Notes under the pieces: generated by a model
The model's database searches: none
Told to the model about the DNA's origin: nothing
Seen by the model: the letters and a program-made list of their open reading frames with translations, nothing else
Program-made: the position numbers and the translations under genes
Shown here: one piece after another, positions 25,700 to 34,850 of the stretch
Layout: each line of letters opens with the position of its first letter
How positions within the stretch are numbered: the first letter of the stretch is position 1
Source of the DNA: Phytoactinopolyspora halophila
GTDB taxonomy: Bacteria; Actinomycetota; Actinomycetes; Jiangellales; Jiangellaceae
NCBI RefSeq assembly: GCF_003287285.1
Contig: NZ_QMIG01000007.1
Coordinates: 121,147 to 185,146 of the forward strand
Direction of reading: 5' to 3'
Length of the DNA: 64,000 bases

Positions 25700-27325
25700 A
25701 TGAACCAGCAAACGCCCCCTCCGCCGCCACCGTCGGACTCGTCCGGCGAGGGCAGCAGCTCTGCGCCCCCTTCCGGCTCGACGCCCGGGCAGCAACCGGC
25801 ACCCACCACGTCGCCCGGGTCCGGTTCCAGCGCCAGTGGCTGGAAGGTCGCCACCGCCCTGACCGCGGTCATGGCCGTGATCCTGACCGGCACGGTCTAT
25901 TTCTTGATGGACCGCCAGATCAACAGCCTGGAAGAGGACCTCGAATCCACGCGGGCGGAGCTTGCCGAGGCGGAGGAATCGGCCGACGACCCGCTCGGCG
26001 GCCTCGCCGATCTCTTCGGCGATCTGGGAGAGTCCGGCGACCTGGGTGACCTGGGCGATCTCGGTGACCTGCTTGGCTCGGACGAGCTGGGCGGCAGCGA
26101 TCTTAGCGGGCTCGATCCGATCCTCCTCGAATGCCTGTCCCCCGATCTCGGGTCGGGCCTCGGTGGCGAGGGCTCCATACCTGACGCGGACATCGAGACG
26201 CAGGTCGAGGCCGTGCGAGACATCCTGGAAGACGAGCGTGGCCTCGTATCTGACGGAGACCTCGACATCGAGTTCGTGTCCCAGGACGAGGTGCAGCAGC
26301 GCGTCGTCGAACTCACCGAGGAGGAGCTCGACGAGCAACTGGCGGAGGCCGATGCGCGGCTGCTCGCTGCGCTCGGTGCCGTCGAGCCGGGCGCCGACCT
26401 GGTCGACATGCAGCTCGATCTGCTCGACGCGGGGGTCGGCGGTTTCTACAGTCCGGAGACCCGCGAACTGGTCATCGGATCCGAGGAGATCGACGGCATG
26501 GGAGCCTACATCACCTCGCACGAGATGGTGCACGCTCTCGCCGACGCCCAGTTCGGCCTTCCCGACACCACCGACGTGGCCGAAGCGCGAGGATCAGACG
26601 CCGCATACGCCGCGCTCAACGCCATCGAAGGCGACGCCACGCTCTACGGCCAGATGTTCATCTCCGATCACCTCCCGATGGACGAGCTCCTCGCGCTCGA
26701 TGCGGAGTCCGCGCACACGGCCGAGACGATGGAGGCATTCCCCCACGTCCTGCAGCGTGACCTCGAATTCCCGTACATCGAGGGAATGGCCTTCTCCTGC
26801 GATCTCTACCTCGACGGCGGATGGGAGGCCGTCAACGAAACCTACAGCGAGCTGCCCACCACGAGCGCCCAGATTCTCTTCCCGGACCGGTACCGTGCCG
26901 GTGAAGGCGCGGTCGAGGTCTCCACACCGCAGGGTCCTTCCGGCTGGGAGGAGCTTCACAATGACACGTTCGGGGCGGCCGACCTGCTGTTCCTCCTCGA
27001 GGCGCCCGGCGACGATCCGGAGGCGGCGCTGGATGACCCCAAGGAACGCGTCCGGGCCTGGGCAGGCGGCGAGAGCACCGTCTGGGACGGAAACGGCGAG
27101 ACCGCGGTCAGCGTGGTCCTCGCCGAGCACGAGGAGGGACCGGACCTGTGCCAGACGATCGTCGACTACTACGGTGCGGCCTTCCCCGACACCACGGCAG
27201 CCGACGACGCAGGTGACACCGTGTTCGAAGGCGACGATCACGTGGGTATCGTCAGCTGTGCGGACGGTGAGGTGGCGCTTGGTATCGCGCCCGACGTCGA
27301 CACCGCACGCGAGGTGCTCCCGTAG
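25700..27325 (+). CDS. Membrane-anchored, very acidic HExxH putative metallopeptidase
   Basis: 541 residues. A Pro/Ser/Gly-rich cytosolic leader, one membrane helix (VATALTAVMAVILTGTVYFL, ~49-68), a short coiled coil, a Gly-Asp-Leu repeat stretch (LGDLGDLGDLGDLLGS, ~112-127), then the outer domain. SHEMVHALAD holds an HExxH zinc motif, and AIEGDATLYGQM, about 40 residues on, could give the third ligand and a Glu. Cysteine pairs (LLECLSP, AFSCDLY, PDLCQTI, IVSCADG) may form disulfides. The strongly acidic composition fits a salt-exposed surface protein. Near-leaderless: TAAGCT lies 8 nt before the ATG. Substrate unknown. Confidence 0.75.
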   Translation: MNQQTPPPPPPSDSSGEGSSSAPPSGSTPGQQPAPTTSPGSGSSASGWKVATALTAVMAVILTGTVYFLMDRQINSLEEDLESTRAELAEAEESADDPLGGLADLFGDLGESGDLGDLGDLGDLLGSDELGGSDLSGLDPILLECLSPDLGSGLGGEGSIPDADIETQVEAVRDILEDERGLVSDGDLDIEFVSQDEVQQRVVELTEEELDEQLAEADARLLAALGAVEPGADLVDMQLDLLDAGVGGFYSPETRELVIGSEEIDGMGAYITSHEMVHALADAQFGLPDTTDVAEARGSDAAYAALNAIEGDATLYGQMFISDHLPMDELLALDAESAHTAETMEAFPHVLQRDLEFPYIEGMAFSCDLYLDGGWEAVNETYSELPTTSAQILFPDRYRAGEGAVEVSTPQGPSGWEELHNDTFGAADLLFLLEAPGDDPEAALDDPKERVRAWAGGESTVWDGNGETAVSVVLAEHEEGPDLCQTIVDYYGAAFPDTTAADDAGDTVFEGDDHVGIVSCADGEVALGIAPDVDTAREVLP

Positions 27326-27403
27326 CCCCGCGCCGCACGCGTGACCCCTGACAGGAAGGCGCGACGCACCCGTGTCGATGTCACTCGGCAGCGACGTGGG
27401 AGG

Positions 27404-28489
27404 TCATGCTGCCAGGCGCTCGGCCGCGGCGGCGACTCGCTCGTCGGTCGCGGTCAGCGCCACTCGCACGTGCGAACGTCCCGCGGGTCCATAAAACTCG
27501 CCCGGGGCCACCAGGATGCCGCGTTCGGCCAGCCAGCCGACGGTATCCCAGCACCCCTCGTCACGGGTCGCCCACAGGTACAGCGCGCCCTCGGAGTGCT
27601 CGATCCGGAATCCCGCACCGACCAGGGCGTCCCGCAGGATGTCGCGCCGTTGCCGGTAGCGCTGCCGCTGCTGATCCACGTGCTCGTCGTCGTCCAGGGC
27701 CGCAGCCATGGCCGCCTGCACGGGTGCGGGCATCATCATGCCCGCGTGCTTACGCACCTCAAGCAGCTGCCGCACCATGCTGGGATCGCCGGCCACGAAC
27801 CCGGCCCGATAGCCAGCGAGGTTCGACCTCTTGGACAGCGAATGCAGGGCGATGACGTTCTCCACCGTTCCGCCGTTGACCTCGGCGTGGAGCACGGAGC
27901 TCGGTGCCGCCTCCCACCCGAACTCGAGGTAGCACTCGTCGGCAGCTACCAGCGCGCCGTGCTCGCGGGCCCAGCTCACCACCTTGGCCAGGTGTTCTGC
28001 CGGAAGAATGCGGCCATGAGGATTGGCTGGCGAGTTCACCCACACCAGGGCGGGCCGTTGCGGCCCCAGCGCGACGAGCGAGTCCACGGCGACCGGGCTG
28101 GCACCGGCCAGCCGGGCACCGATGTCATACGTCGGGTAGGCCAGCTCGGGATGGACGACGACGTCGGCCGGGCCGAGACCGAGCAGCGTCGGCAGCCACG
28201 CCACGAGTTCCTTCGTCCCGATCGCGGGCAGCACGCCCGTCTCGGCGTCGATCGAATCGATGCCGAATCGGCGTTTCAGCCAGCCCACGGCGGCCTCGCG
28301 AACGGCAGGCGTACCGAGAGTCGTGGGATACCCGGGCGCGTTGCTCGCCGCTGCCAGCGCATCGCGGACCACGGCCGGCGTCTCGTCGACCGGCGTTCCG
28401 ACCGAAAGGTCGACGACGCCGTGCGGGTGAGCCTGCGCGCGTTCCCGATACGGAACCAGCGAGTCCCACGGGAACCCGGGCAGGCTCAC
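27404..28489 (-). CDS. dapC: Succinyldiaminopimelate transaminase
   Basis: 361 residues from GTG 28489 (VSLPGFPWDSLVPY...), the start that fits the family best; GTG 28501 has a closer GGAG. A fold-type I PLP enzyme with the lysine motif LHSLSKRSNLAGYR and NSPANPHGR for PLP phosphate/ring contacts. It transfers an amino group to N-succinyl-2-amino-6-ketopimelate in DAP synthesis. It lies directly after the ferredoxin gene on the same strand, an order conserved in actinomycetes. Confidence 0.92.
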   Translation of the reverse strand: MSLPGFPWDSLVPYRERAQAHPHGVVDLSVGTPVDETPAVVRDALAAASNAPGYPTTLGTPAVREAAVGWLKRRFGIDSIDAETGVLPAIGTKELVAWLPTLLGLGPADVVVHPELAYPTYDIGARLAGASPVAVDSLVALGPQRPALVWVNSPANPHGRILPAEHLAKVVSWAREHGALVAADECYLEFGWEAAPSSVLHAEVNGGTVENVIALHSLSKRSNLAGYRAGFVAGDPSMVRQLLEVRKHAGMMMPAPVQAAMAAALDDDEHVDQQRQRYRQRRDILRDALVGAGFRIEHSEGALYLWATRDEGCWDTVGWLAERGILVAPGEFYGPAGRSHVRVALTATDERVAAAAERLAA

Positions 28490-28506
28490 GCCACCCGGCA
28501 CGTCTC

Positions 28507-28833
28507 CTACTCCCCGTGATCCTGCGGCGGAAGCGCAGACACGAGCGGATGATCCTTGTCTATGGCTCCGAGCTTGGCCGCACCACCGGGCGAACCCAAA
28601 TCGTCGAAGAACTCGACGTTCGCCTGGTAGTAGTCCTTCCACTGCTCAGGTACATCGTCCTCGTAGAAAATTGCCTCAACCGGGCAGACCGGCTCACACG
28701 CTCCGCAGTCGACGCACTCGTCGGGGTGGATGTAGAGCATCCGCTCACCCTCGTAAATGCAGTCAACTGGGCACTCCTCGACGCAAGCCAGATCTTTCAG
28801 ATCAACGCACGGCTGCGCGATGACGTATGTCAC
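28507..28833 (-). CDS. fdxA: Seven-iron ferredoxin
   Basis: 108 residues from GTG 28833, with GGAGGA 7 nt upstream. The cysteines CVDLKDLACVEECPVDC (a [3Fe-4S] pattern with one distant Cys) and CVDCGACEPVCPVEA ([4Fe-4S]) identify a 7Fe FdxA-type electron carrier. The C-terminal ~45 residues (WKDYYQANVEFFDDLGSPGG) are characteristic of the actinobacterial form. It is the first gene of a pair with dapC and is divergent from the GNAT gene. Confidence 0.95.
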   Translation of the reverse strand: MTYVIAQPCVDLKDLACVEECPVDCIYEGERMLYIHPDECVDCGACEPVCPVEAIFYEDDVPEQWKDYYQANVEFFDDLGSPGGAAKLGAIDKDHPLVSALPPQDHGE

Positions 28834-28928
28834 GGCGGTCTCCTCCAGACGGGTCGTGGCGCATGTACACGCCCTGCACCCTCTAGTATCGCGTTGCCAC
28901 CCTAGAACGATGCAACGAAGGTCAGCCT

Positions 28929-29903
28929 ATGAGACAGCGCCCCTCTGATGCCCACCCGGACCAGCTCGTGGGCCGCCGCGTCGTCCTGCGGTATCGTCTA
29001 CACGGTGAAAGCCATGGCGCGACAGACGTACTCGGCATGCTCGAATCCTGGCAGGATGGTTCGCTCCGGGTCCGGCCGGCCGGTGGTGACGTCCTGACGG
29101 TGCCCGACGACGACGTCATCGCCGTCAAGGCGATCCCGCAGCGCCCGGTTACCAAACGCGACGTCCGGGACCTCGAGTCGGCGGCCACCCGAGGTTGGCG
29201 CGCACTCGAATCGGAACACCTCGGTGGATGGCTCCTCAGGGCTGCCGACGGTTTCACCCGCCGCGCCAACTCGTGCCTGGTTCTTGACCATCCCGAACGA
29301 CCACTCGATCAGGCGATCGCCGAGGTCGAGGACTGGTACCGGCAGCGAAACCTCTCCCCGGCCTTCCAGTTATGCGGGCAGCTCGGCTCCGAGCTCACGC
29401 CGCTCCTGGACGCGCGCGGGTGGTCCCGAAGCGAGGATGTCCTCGTCCTGACCGCATCCAACGACGACGTGCGAGCCGGCACACGACACGAGCTACCCGC
29501 AGCTCAGATCGCCGAACGCCCGGACGAGGCATGGCTACGTGCGTACCACTACCACGGCACACCGCTGCCGTCACACGGCCTCGAGGTGCTCACCAACGCC
29601 GACACGGTGGCTTTCGCCTCGGTGCTCGAACACGACGACACCGTGGCGATCGCTCGCGGTGTCGTCACGGAGGCTCCGAGCGGGCGCCGGTGGCTCGGCG
29701 TCTCGGCCGTCGAAGTGAAACCGCACGCCCGCCGACGCGGGCTGGGCAGTCATGTTGTCGCCGAGTTGGCCGAATGGGCGGCCGGGCACGACGTGCACGA
29801 CGCGTACCTCCAGGTTGTCGAGGACAACACCGCCGCCCAAGCGGCCTACCGCAAGCTCGGCTTCGGCGACCACCACACGTACCATTACCGCCAGGCGCCG
29901 TAG
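28929..29903 (+). CDS. GNAT family N-acetyltransferase with N-terminal extension
   Basis: 324 residues. The first ~85 form a small beta-rich domain (VGRRVVLRYRL ... LRVRPAGGDVLTVPDDDVIAVKAIP), which actinobacterial relatives also carry. The C-terminal acetyl-CoA site is VKPHARRRGLGSHVVAELAEWA, followed by EDNTAAQAAYRKLGF. Some relatives are annotated as N-acetylglutamate synthase; I cannot confirm the substrate. The start lies in the divergent region with fdxA. Confidence 0.85.
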   Translation: MRQRPSDAHPDQLVGRRVVLRYRLHGESHGATDVLGMLESWQDGSLRVRPAGGDVLTVPDDDVIAVKAIPQRPVTKRDVRDLESAATRGWRALESEHLGGWLLRAADGFTRRANSCLVLDHPERPLDQAIAEVEDWYRQRNLSPAFQLCGQLGSELTPLLDARGWSRSEDVLVLTASNDDVRAGTRHELPAAQIAERPDEAWLRAYHYHGTPLPSHGLEVLTNADTVAFASVLEHDDTVAIARGVVTEAPSGRRWLGVSAVEVKPHARRRGLGSHVVAELAEWAAGHDVHDAYLQVVEDNTAAQAAYRKLGFGDHHTYHYRQAP

Positions 29904-29915
29904 CCGCCGCCGGCG

Positions 29916-32336
29916 TCAGTCGTCGTCGCCCTCGCCCTCGGGACCGTCCGGGTCGGGACCGCACACGACCTTGTGATTCGGGTTGTACGTCCAGGGCTCG
30001 CTCTCGTCCTTGACCAGCTCACCATCGGGACCCCAGACCTTGCGGAACGAGGTGATGCTGAACCCGTTGCTGCCTGCCTGCGGCTCGCAGTCAGCGCTCG
30101 TATCGTAGATGGTCCGCGGCGAGGTGAAATCGCGTCGCTCCGAGACCGACATCTCGACGTCGAAATGCTCCGTGCTCCAGAGCCGAACGGTGATACTGCC
30201 CTGGTTCCGGCCGGCGCTCGGTGTGACGTTCGCATCGATCAGCACACCGTACGGTGTGTCGTTCTTGAATCGCAGATCCTTGGCACCCCAGGCGACGGTG
30301 GCCTCCTGCGCCACCGGGTACCTGCTGAAGTAGATCGAATGCGGCCAGTGCTCGACATCCTCCAGGCCGGCCTTGAAGGCAGCGTGGAAGAGTGTCGTCG
30401 CGACCTGCGAGACGCCACCACCCATGGCGTCTTCGAGCCGGCCCCCGCTGATGATGGTCCCCGACGTGAACCCGTTGGACTCCGTGCGCTCTCCCACGGT
30501 GTCGTTAAGACTGAACTCGTCCCCCGGCAGCAGCAACGTGTTGTGGACGAGCTCGGCCGCCCGGCCGATGTTCACATCCCGGTACTCGGCCGGCGGGAAA
30601 GTCGTCGTGAACTCGGCCACCACTTCCTCCACGCCGAGCTCCTCCATCTCCTGCGTCGTGTGCTCCGGATCGACCTCCGTCAGCTCCACCTCGGCCCGGC
30701 GGTCCGTGCCCTCCTCGGTCAGCGCGAGCAGCACCTCCGAGCCGAGCGAGTTCGGATCGATACTCGTCCCCGGCTCGGCCGGGACGATCGTCGGCGAACC
30801 GTTCTCGATCCGAATGGTGGCGTCCTCGCTCTGCTGACCGATCTGTTCCAGCTCGTCCCGGGCGACCTCGGCGAGCTTCTCGCCGTCGAGATCCGGCTGC
30901 AAGGTTCCATTCTCGTTCGGTGTCATACGCAGCGCCTCACCGATGAGCTCCGGCGCCACATCCACGCTCGAATCCCCCGACTCGATGGTGACCGGCGCAG
31001 ACATGGCTGGCTCGGCGAACTCGGAGAGCGCCGTTTCGACCTCCGACTCCGTCACATCGGGCTCCACGTCGTCGACGGGGATGGTGAGCTCGTCGATCGG
31101 CACCTCGCGGGCGTCGTCCCCGAAGAATGCGGACGAGATGATCTCAACCGCGCCGTCGACGTCGAGCGAGCGGCCGGTCTCCGGATCCGAGGTCACGATC
31201 TCGCCCTCGTCGAAACCCACGGTTGCATCAACCGGCTCGGTGTCCGTCTGGTCGGCGATCGCTTCCAGAGAATCGCGCAGCGCATCCTCATCTACCGCGG
31301 GCACCGGCTCGACGTCGTCGCCTCCAAACAGCGCCTGAACGAGCGAGACGGGATTGGCGCTTCCGCCGGGAATCGTCGAAATGGTCGCGGCGATGTCGAC
31401 ATCCAACCCGGCTTCCGAGGGGATGACCTCGAAGGTCGAGTCCGTATCGCCTAGATGCAGATGGATCGGTTCGTCGATCACCTCGGGAAGCTCTGCCTCC
31501 AGGCGCTCTCGCGCCTCGGCCGGGTTCAACCCGCCCACGTCGATGCCTGCCACGGACGCGTTTTGCGCGAGCTTGTCACCGGACACCGCGTAGGCGACGC
31601 CGTAGAGCGCGCCCAGGAGGATCACCACCACACCGATAGCGATGAGCGCCGGCCGAATTCGTCGTGCCGGAGAGCCCGGATCTCCCGAATCGGCGCTGTC
31701 CGGCGGCACGGGCGGCGCGTCTGGCGGCGCAGCCGCGGGAGACGATGCCATCGCTGCCGGCTGACCCGCTGACATCGCTGCCGGCTGAACCTCCGGTGCC
31801 TCACCTGCCAGCGCATCAGCCGGCGGCACATCGGCCGACGGGGCTGGCGGCGTATCAGCCGACGCGACCACCGTAGGCGCCATATCCGCTGCCGACGCAT
31901 TCGCCGCAGGCGCCGCCGATGGCGTCACCTCCGGTTCGGGCGCCGCAAATTCTTCGGTGGGCTCCTCGCTCCCGGCCGGTGCCGGATCCCCGGACGGCGC
32001 GGGCTCCCCGGACGGCGCGGGCTCACCGGACGGCGCGGGCTCACCGGATACACCGGACTGCGCGGACTCCGCCTCGGTCGTTTCCCGGACGGCCTCCTGC
32101 CGCCGCCGTTGAGCTAAGGTCGGGGCCGGAAACGATGGCCCCGCAGGGTCATCGTCACCGTCCACGGTGGATTCCTCGTCGCCCAGCGACCGAGGCCTCC
32201 GCAGGTCATCGACAGACTCGTGCCCATCCAGGTGAGCCGGGTCACCATTGCCGGCCGCACCGTCGTCGTCGCCGGATTGCTCCGGCGCAGTGTTCTCTTC
32301 GGGCGAATCACCCGAGCTCGATCTGGTATCGGTCAC
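29916..32336 (-). CDS. VanW family protein with long disordered N-terminus
   Basis: 806 residues. Residues 1-~240 are cytosolic, Ala/Pro/Glu/Asp-rich, with three exact GEPAPS-type repeats encoded at 31990-32043. One membrane helix (PALIAIGVVVILLGALYGVAYAV, near 230-252). The outer part holds peptidoglycan-binding-4-type modules (AGIDVGGLNPAEARERLE) and the C-terminal VanW domain with YRDVNIGRAAELVHNTLLLP, GDEFSLNDTVGERT and GGGVSQVATTLFHAAF. It probably acts on or binds cell wall; VanW chemistry is undefined. Converges with the GNAT gene, 12 nt apart. Confidence 0.92.
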   Translation of the reverse strand: MTDTRSSSGDSPEENTAPEQSGDDDGAAGNGDPAHLDGHESVDDLRRPRSLGDEESTVDGDDDPAGPSFPAPTLAQRRRQEAVRETTEAESAQSGVSGEPAPSGEPAPSGEPAPSGDPAPAGSEEPTEEFAAPEPEVTPSAAPAANASAADMAPTVVASADTPPAPSADVPPADALAGEAPEVQPAAMSAGQPAAMASSPAAAPPDAPPVPPDSADSGDPGSPARRIRPALIAIGVVVILLGALYGVAYAVSGDKLAQNASVAGIDVGGLNPAEARERLEAELPEVIDEPIHLHLGDTDSTFEVIPSEAGLDVDIAATISTIPGGSANPVSLVQALFGGDDVEPVPAVDEDALRDSLEAIADQTDTEPVDATVGFDEGEIVTSDPETGRSLDVDGAVEIISSAFFGDDAREVPIDELTIPVDDVEPDVTESEVETALSEFAEPAMSAPVTIESGDSSVDVAPELIGEALRMTPNENGTLQPDLDGEKLAEVARDELEQIGQQSEDATIRIENGSPTIVPAEPGTSIDPNSLGSEVLLALTEEGTDRRAEVELTEVDPEHTTQEMEELGVEEVVAEFTTTFPPAEYRDVNIGRAAELVHNTLLLPGDEFSLNDTVGERTESNGFTSGTIISGGRLEDAMGGGVSQVATTLFHAAFKAGLEDVEHWPHSIYFSRYPVAQEATVAWGAKDLRFKNDTPYGVLIDANVTPSAGRNQGSITVRLWSTEHFDVEMSVSERRDFTSPRTIYDTSADCEPQAGSNGFSITSFRKVWGPDGELVKDESEPWTYNPNHKVVCGPDPDGPEGEGDDD
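31990..32043. repeat. 18-bp coding tandem repeat, three copies
   Basis: CCGGACGGCGCGGGCTC(C/A) repeats three times with period 18 inside the VanW gene, encoding a GEPAPS-type hexapeptide repeat in the disordered part. Confidence 0.9.
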
Positions 32337-32469
32337 GTAGCTGCATACCTAACATTCAGATGAATCACATACGTCCGGCGAGAGATCGTCACTGACGATG
32401 TATGTTACTCGACCCCCTGCGGCAATATAGCCGCTTTGTCGCATGAGTCAATTCCTGGCTTGACGGGCG

Positions 32470-32925
32470 TCACCGCTCTCGTCTCGCCCCGAGACCCAGC
32501 GTGACGGCCCACGCGACAACGCCACCCAACAGGAAAGACATGCCTGTCGGGTCACCAGCGATGAGCACATCTCCCGTAGAACGCGGCTGGGCGAGCACCA
32601 GCACGGGCGCCATCCACGCCGCCCCCGCCACGGCAATCCCCCATCGCGAGTGTGCGACCTGCCGCACGAGGAAACACAAGGCCACGACCGCCACGATCGC
32701 CAGCACCAGACCCGCGGGGCTGGCCCAGCGGTGGAAGAACACGCCGGACACGGCTACCGCCACCGCCACAAGCACGAAGAAGGTCAGGGCCAGCAGGTGC
32801 AGGACACGCCTGCCCAGGCAACGGGCATTGCGGTGAGCGTGGCCACCGACCTCGTCGTCCCCGTGTTCGGAGGCCACCCGCCGAACACGGGGCTCACCCG
32901 TAGGCCCGGCTCCCCGAAAGGTCAT
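32470..32925 (-). CDS. Small four-helix integral membrane protein (DUF6113-like)
   Basis: 151 residues. A hydrophilic N-terminus of ~40 residues, then four hydrophobic helices (LLALTFFVLVAVAVAVSGVF, AGLVLAIVAVVALCFLV, WGIAVAGAAWMAPVLVLA, FLLGGVVAWAVTLGLG). It begins within the mshB stop as ATGA, so the two are co-translated. In actinomycetes a protein of this size follows mshB and has no known role. My recall of the DUF6113 label is moderate. Confidence 0.75.
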   Translation of the reverse strand: MTFRGAGPTGEPRVRRVASEHGDDEVGGHAHRNARCLGRRVLHLLALTFFVLVAVAVAVSGVFFHRWASPAGLVLAIVAVVALCFLVRQVAHSRWGIAVAGAAWMAPVLVLAQPRSTGDVLIAGDPTGMSFLLGGVVAWAVTLGLGARRER

Positions 32926-33842
32926 ATGCCAAGGCCGGCGAACAGATCACTTTCACAACCCGTCTCCGGATCAACCGGCCCGGCCATCCCGTGGACCAGG
33001 CGATAGTGCTCCGAGCCCCAGATGGCCTGCCCGATATTGTCGGACAGGGCGAAGAACGGGCCCTCAACGTCGATCTGCGTCGGATAGGAGCGCATCGCGG
33101 CTATCTTCCGCTCCACCCACGACGACCCGTCGATGATGGCCGTGATGTCCGCGTCGTCGACCACGAACCCGAGCTCGTCGGCAGATTCGACGTTTCCGAA
33201 CGGGCCCTCCGCGGCGTCCTTCATCAGGTCGATTCCCCGCTGGACTGCACTACGCGGCATGGCGGACCAGTACACCTTCGCCACTCTCCACGCCGGGCCG
33301 AGATCACGCCGATAGCTCTCGACACCGGCCAGGATCAGGGCATACATGGCGACCCGGTGCGCCTGAATATGGTCCGGATGCCCGTAGCCACCGTTCTCGT
33401 CGTAGGTGACCATCACCTGCGGGCGGACCTCACGAATCACCTCAACCAGGTGATCGGCCGCGGCACGCAAGTCGGCCGCCCAGAAGCTGTCCGGACGCAC
33501 ATCCCCCGGGGCCTGGGCCCGGCGGCCGTCCTCACCCCACACCATCCCGGAGTCACGGTACCGGCCCGGCCCACCGAGGAAGCGGTAGTCTTGCACGCCC
33601 AGCTCGGCCATGGCTGCGGCGAGCTCCTTGACCCGATGTTCGCCCAACCGGTCTTCCTGGTCCGGTGCCAGATGCGCGAGCTCCGGCACCAGGATCTCCC
33701 CCTGCTCTCCCTGCGTACAGGTGACCAGCGTGACGTGTGCGCCGTCAGCTACATACCGTGCCATCGTCGCTCCGGTGCCGATACTCTCGTCGTCCGGATG
33801 GGCGTGCACCAGGAGCAGGCGCCGTGTCTCAGTCTCGACCAT
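32922..33842 (-). CDS. mshB: N-acetyl-1-D-myo-inosityl-2-amino-2-deoxy-alpha-D-glucopyranoside deacetylase
   Basis: 306 residues from ATG 33842. A LmbE-fold zinc deacetylase: VHAHPDDESIGTGAT and NGGYGHPDHIQAH carry the metal-binding residues. It performs the second step of mycothiol synthesis. The length and motifs match MshB rather than the related mycothiol S-conjugate amidase, but the two are close, so a small doubt remains. It heads a pair with the small membrane protein. The decayed palindrome copy 2 lies upstream, separating it from the ABC permease gene. Confidence 0.9.
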   Translation of the reverse strand: MVETETRRLLLVHAHPDDESIGTGATMARYVADGAHVTLVTCTQGEQGEILVPELAHLAPDQEDRLGEHRVKELAAAMAELGVQDYRFLGGPGRYRDSGMVWGEDGRRAQAPGDVRPDSFWAADLRAAADHLVEVIREVRPQVMVTYDENGGYGHPDHIQAHRVAMYALILAGVESYRRDLGPAWRVAKVYWSAMPRSAVQRGIDLMKDAAEGPFGNVESADELGFVVDDADITAIIDGSSWVERKIAAMRSYPTQIDVEGPFFALSDNIGQAIWGSEHYRLVHGMAGPVDPETGCESDLFAGLGI

Positions 33843-33905
33843 GTACGCCACGATAGCCGCGGCCGCCGACAATCTCCCCCACCACACCCACCCTCACCCG
33901 TCCCT

Positions 33906-33979
33906 GAATGATCATGTTTGGTACGTCTTCTCCGGCCGTGACACGTCTGCAGTCGTGGTACGGCCCGAGAAAACCTACC
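33906..33979. repeat. Decayed type A palindrome (copy 2)
   Basis: The left arm starts at 33906 and matches the other copies over almost its full length. Around CTGCAG (33947-33952) and outward to 33974 the right arm also matches, then it diverges where the others read GTACCAAACATG. The TAG stop of the permease gene (33975-33977) sits at this point of divergence. Confidence 0.85.
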
Positions 33980-34850
33980 GACCCTTGGGGCGAGGCGGGT
34001 GGAGGGCGCGGCGCACGGCGTCGCCCAGCAGGACGAAGGCCAGCACCGTCACCGACAGGAACGCGCTGGGGAACACGATCATGTGTGGGGACTGCCGGAC
34101 GTAGGCCTGCGCCTCGCCGATCTCGACGCCCCACGACACCACCGGCGGCTGCAGACCGATCCCGATGAACGACAGCGTCGCCTCCACGGCGATGAACGTC
34201 CCCACCGCCACCGTTGCCCAGGCCAGCACCGGTGCGATCGCGTTCGGCAGAACGTGGCGCCGCAGGATCGCCCAGTGCCCGGCACCCAGCGACCGCGCAG
34301 CGTCCACGTAGTCGGCTTCCTTCGCCTCGATCACATCCGCTCGCATGATCCGGGCCACGGTGGTCCAGCCGAGCACCGTGATCGCCAGCACCACCTTCCC
34401 CGTGGTCTGCCAGGCGGGTGTGGTGACATCCGAGGGGAAAGCCACGAGGACGACGAGTGCGCCCAGCAGCAGCGGGATACCGAAGAACACGTCGGTGATC
34501 CGCGATACCACGGCATCGACCCACGAACCGAAGTATCCGGCGACCGTGCCCAGGCCACCGCCGATCAGCACCACGAGCGTCGTGGCGAACACGCCGACGA
34601 CGAGCGACGCTCGCGCTCCGTGGATGGTGCGCGAGTACAGGTCGCATCCCTGCAAGTTGTAGCCGAAGTACGCGCCGTCTCCCGGACCCACGCGGGAAAA
34701 CGCCAGATCGCAATCCATCGGATCCGTGCTGGTAAACAGGCCGGGCGCAAGCGCCATGAGTGCCAGGACCGACAGGATCACAGCGGCCACGTAAAAGGTC
34801 GGCTGGCGGCCCAACCGCGTCCAGATCCGCCCACGCCGTGTGTCACTCAT
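33975..34850 (-). CDS. Peptide-type ABC transporter permease (DppC-like)
   Basis: 291 residues. Six hydrophobic segments and the cytosolic EAA loop (DYVDAARSLGAGHWAILRRH) that contacts the ATPase. The first periplasmic loop (CDLAFSRVGPGDGAYFGYNL) carries the G-x-D-x-x-GRD-like DppC region in changed form. It overlaps the preceding permease gene by 8 nt and ends within palindrome copy 2. No ATP-binding gene accompanies this operon. Confidence 0.92.
   Translation of the reverse strand: MSDTRRGRIWTRLGRQPTFYVAAVILSVLALMALAPGLFTSTDPMDCDLAFSRVGPGDGAYFGYNLQGCDLYSRTIHGARASLVVGVFATTLVVLIGGGLGTVAGYFGSWVDAVVSRITDVFFGIPLLLGALVVLVAFPSDVTTPAWQTTGKVVLAITVLGWTTVARIMRADVIEAKEADYVDAARSLGAGHWAILRRHVLPNAIAPVLAWATVAVGTFIAVEATLSFIGIGLQPPVVSWGVEIGEAQAYVRQSPHMIVFPSAFLSVTVLAFVLLGDAVRRALHPPRPKGR

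Noticed and set aside
29973..31454. 493-codon open frame on the plus strand inside the VanW gene
   Set aside because: Antisense shadow; the minus strand encodes a clear VanW protein with recognisable domains.
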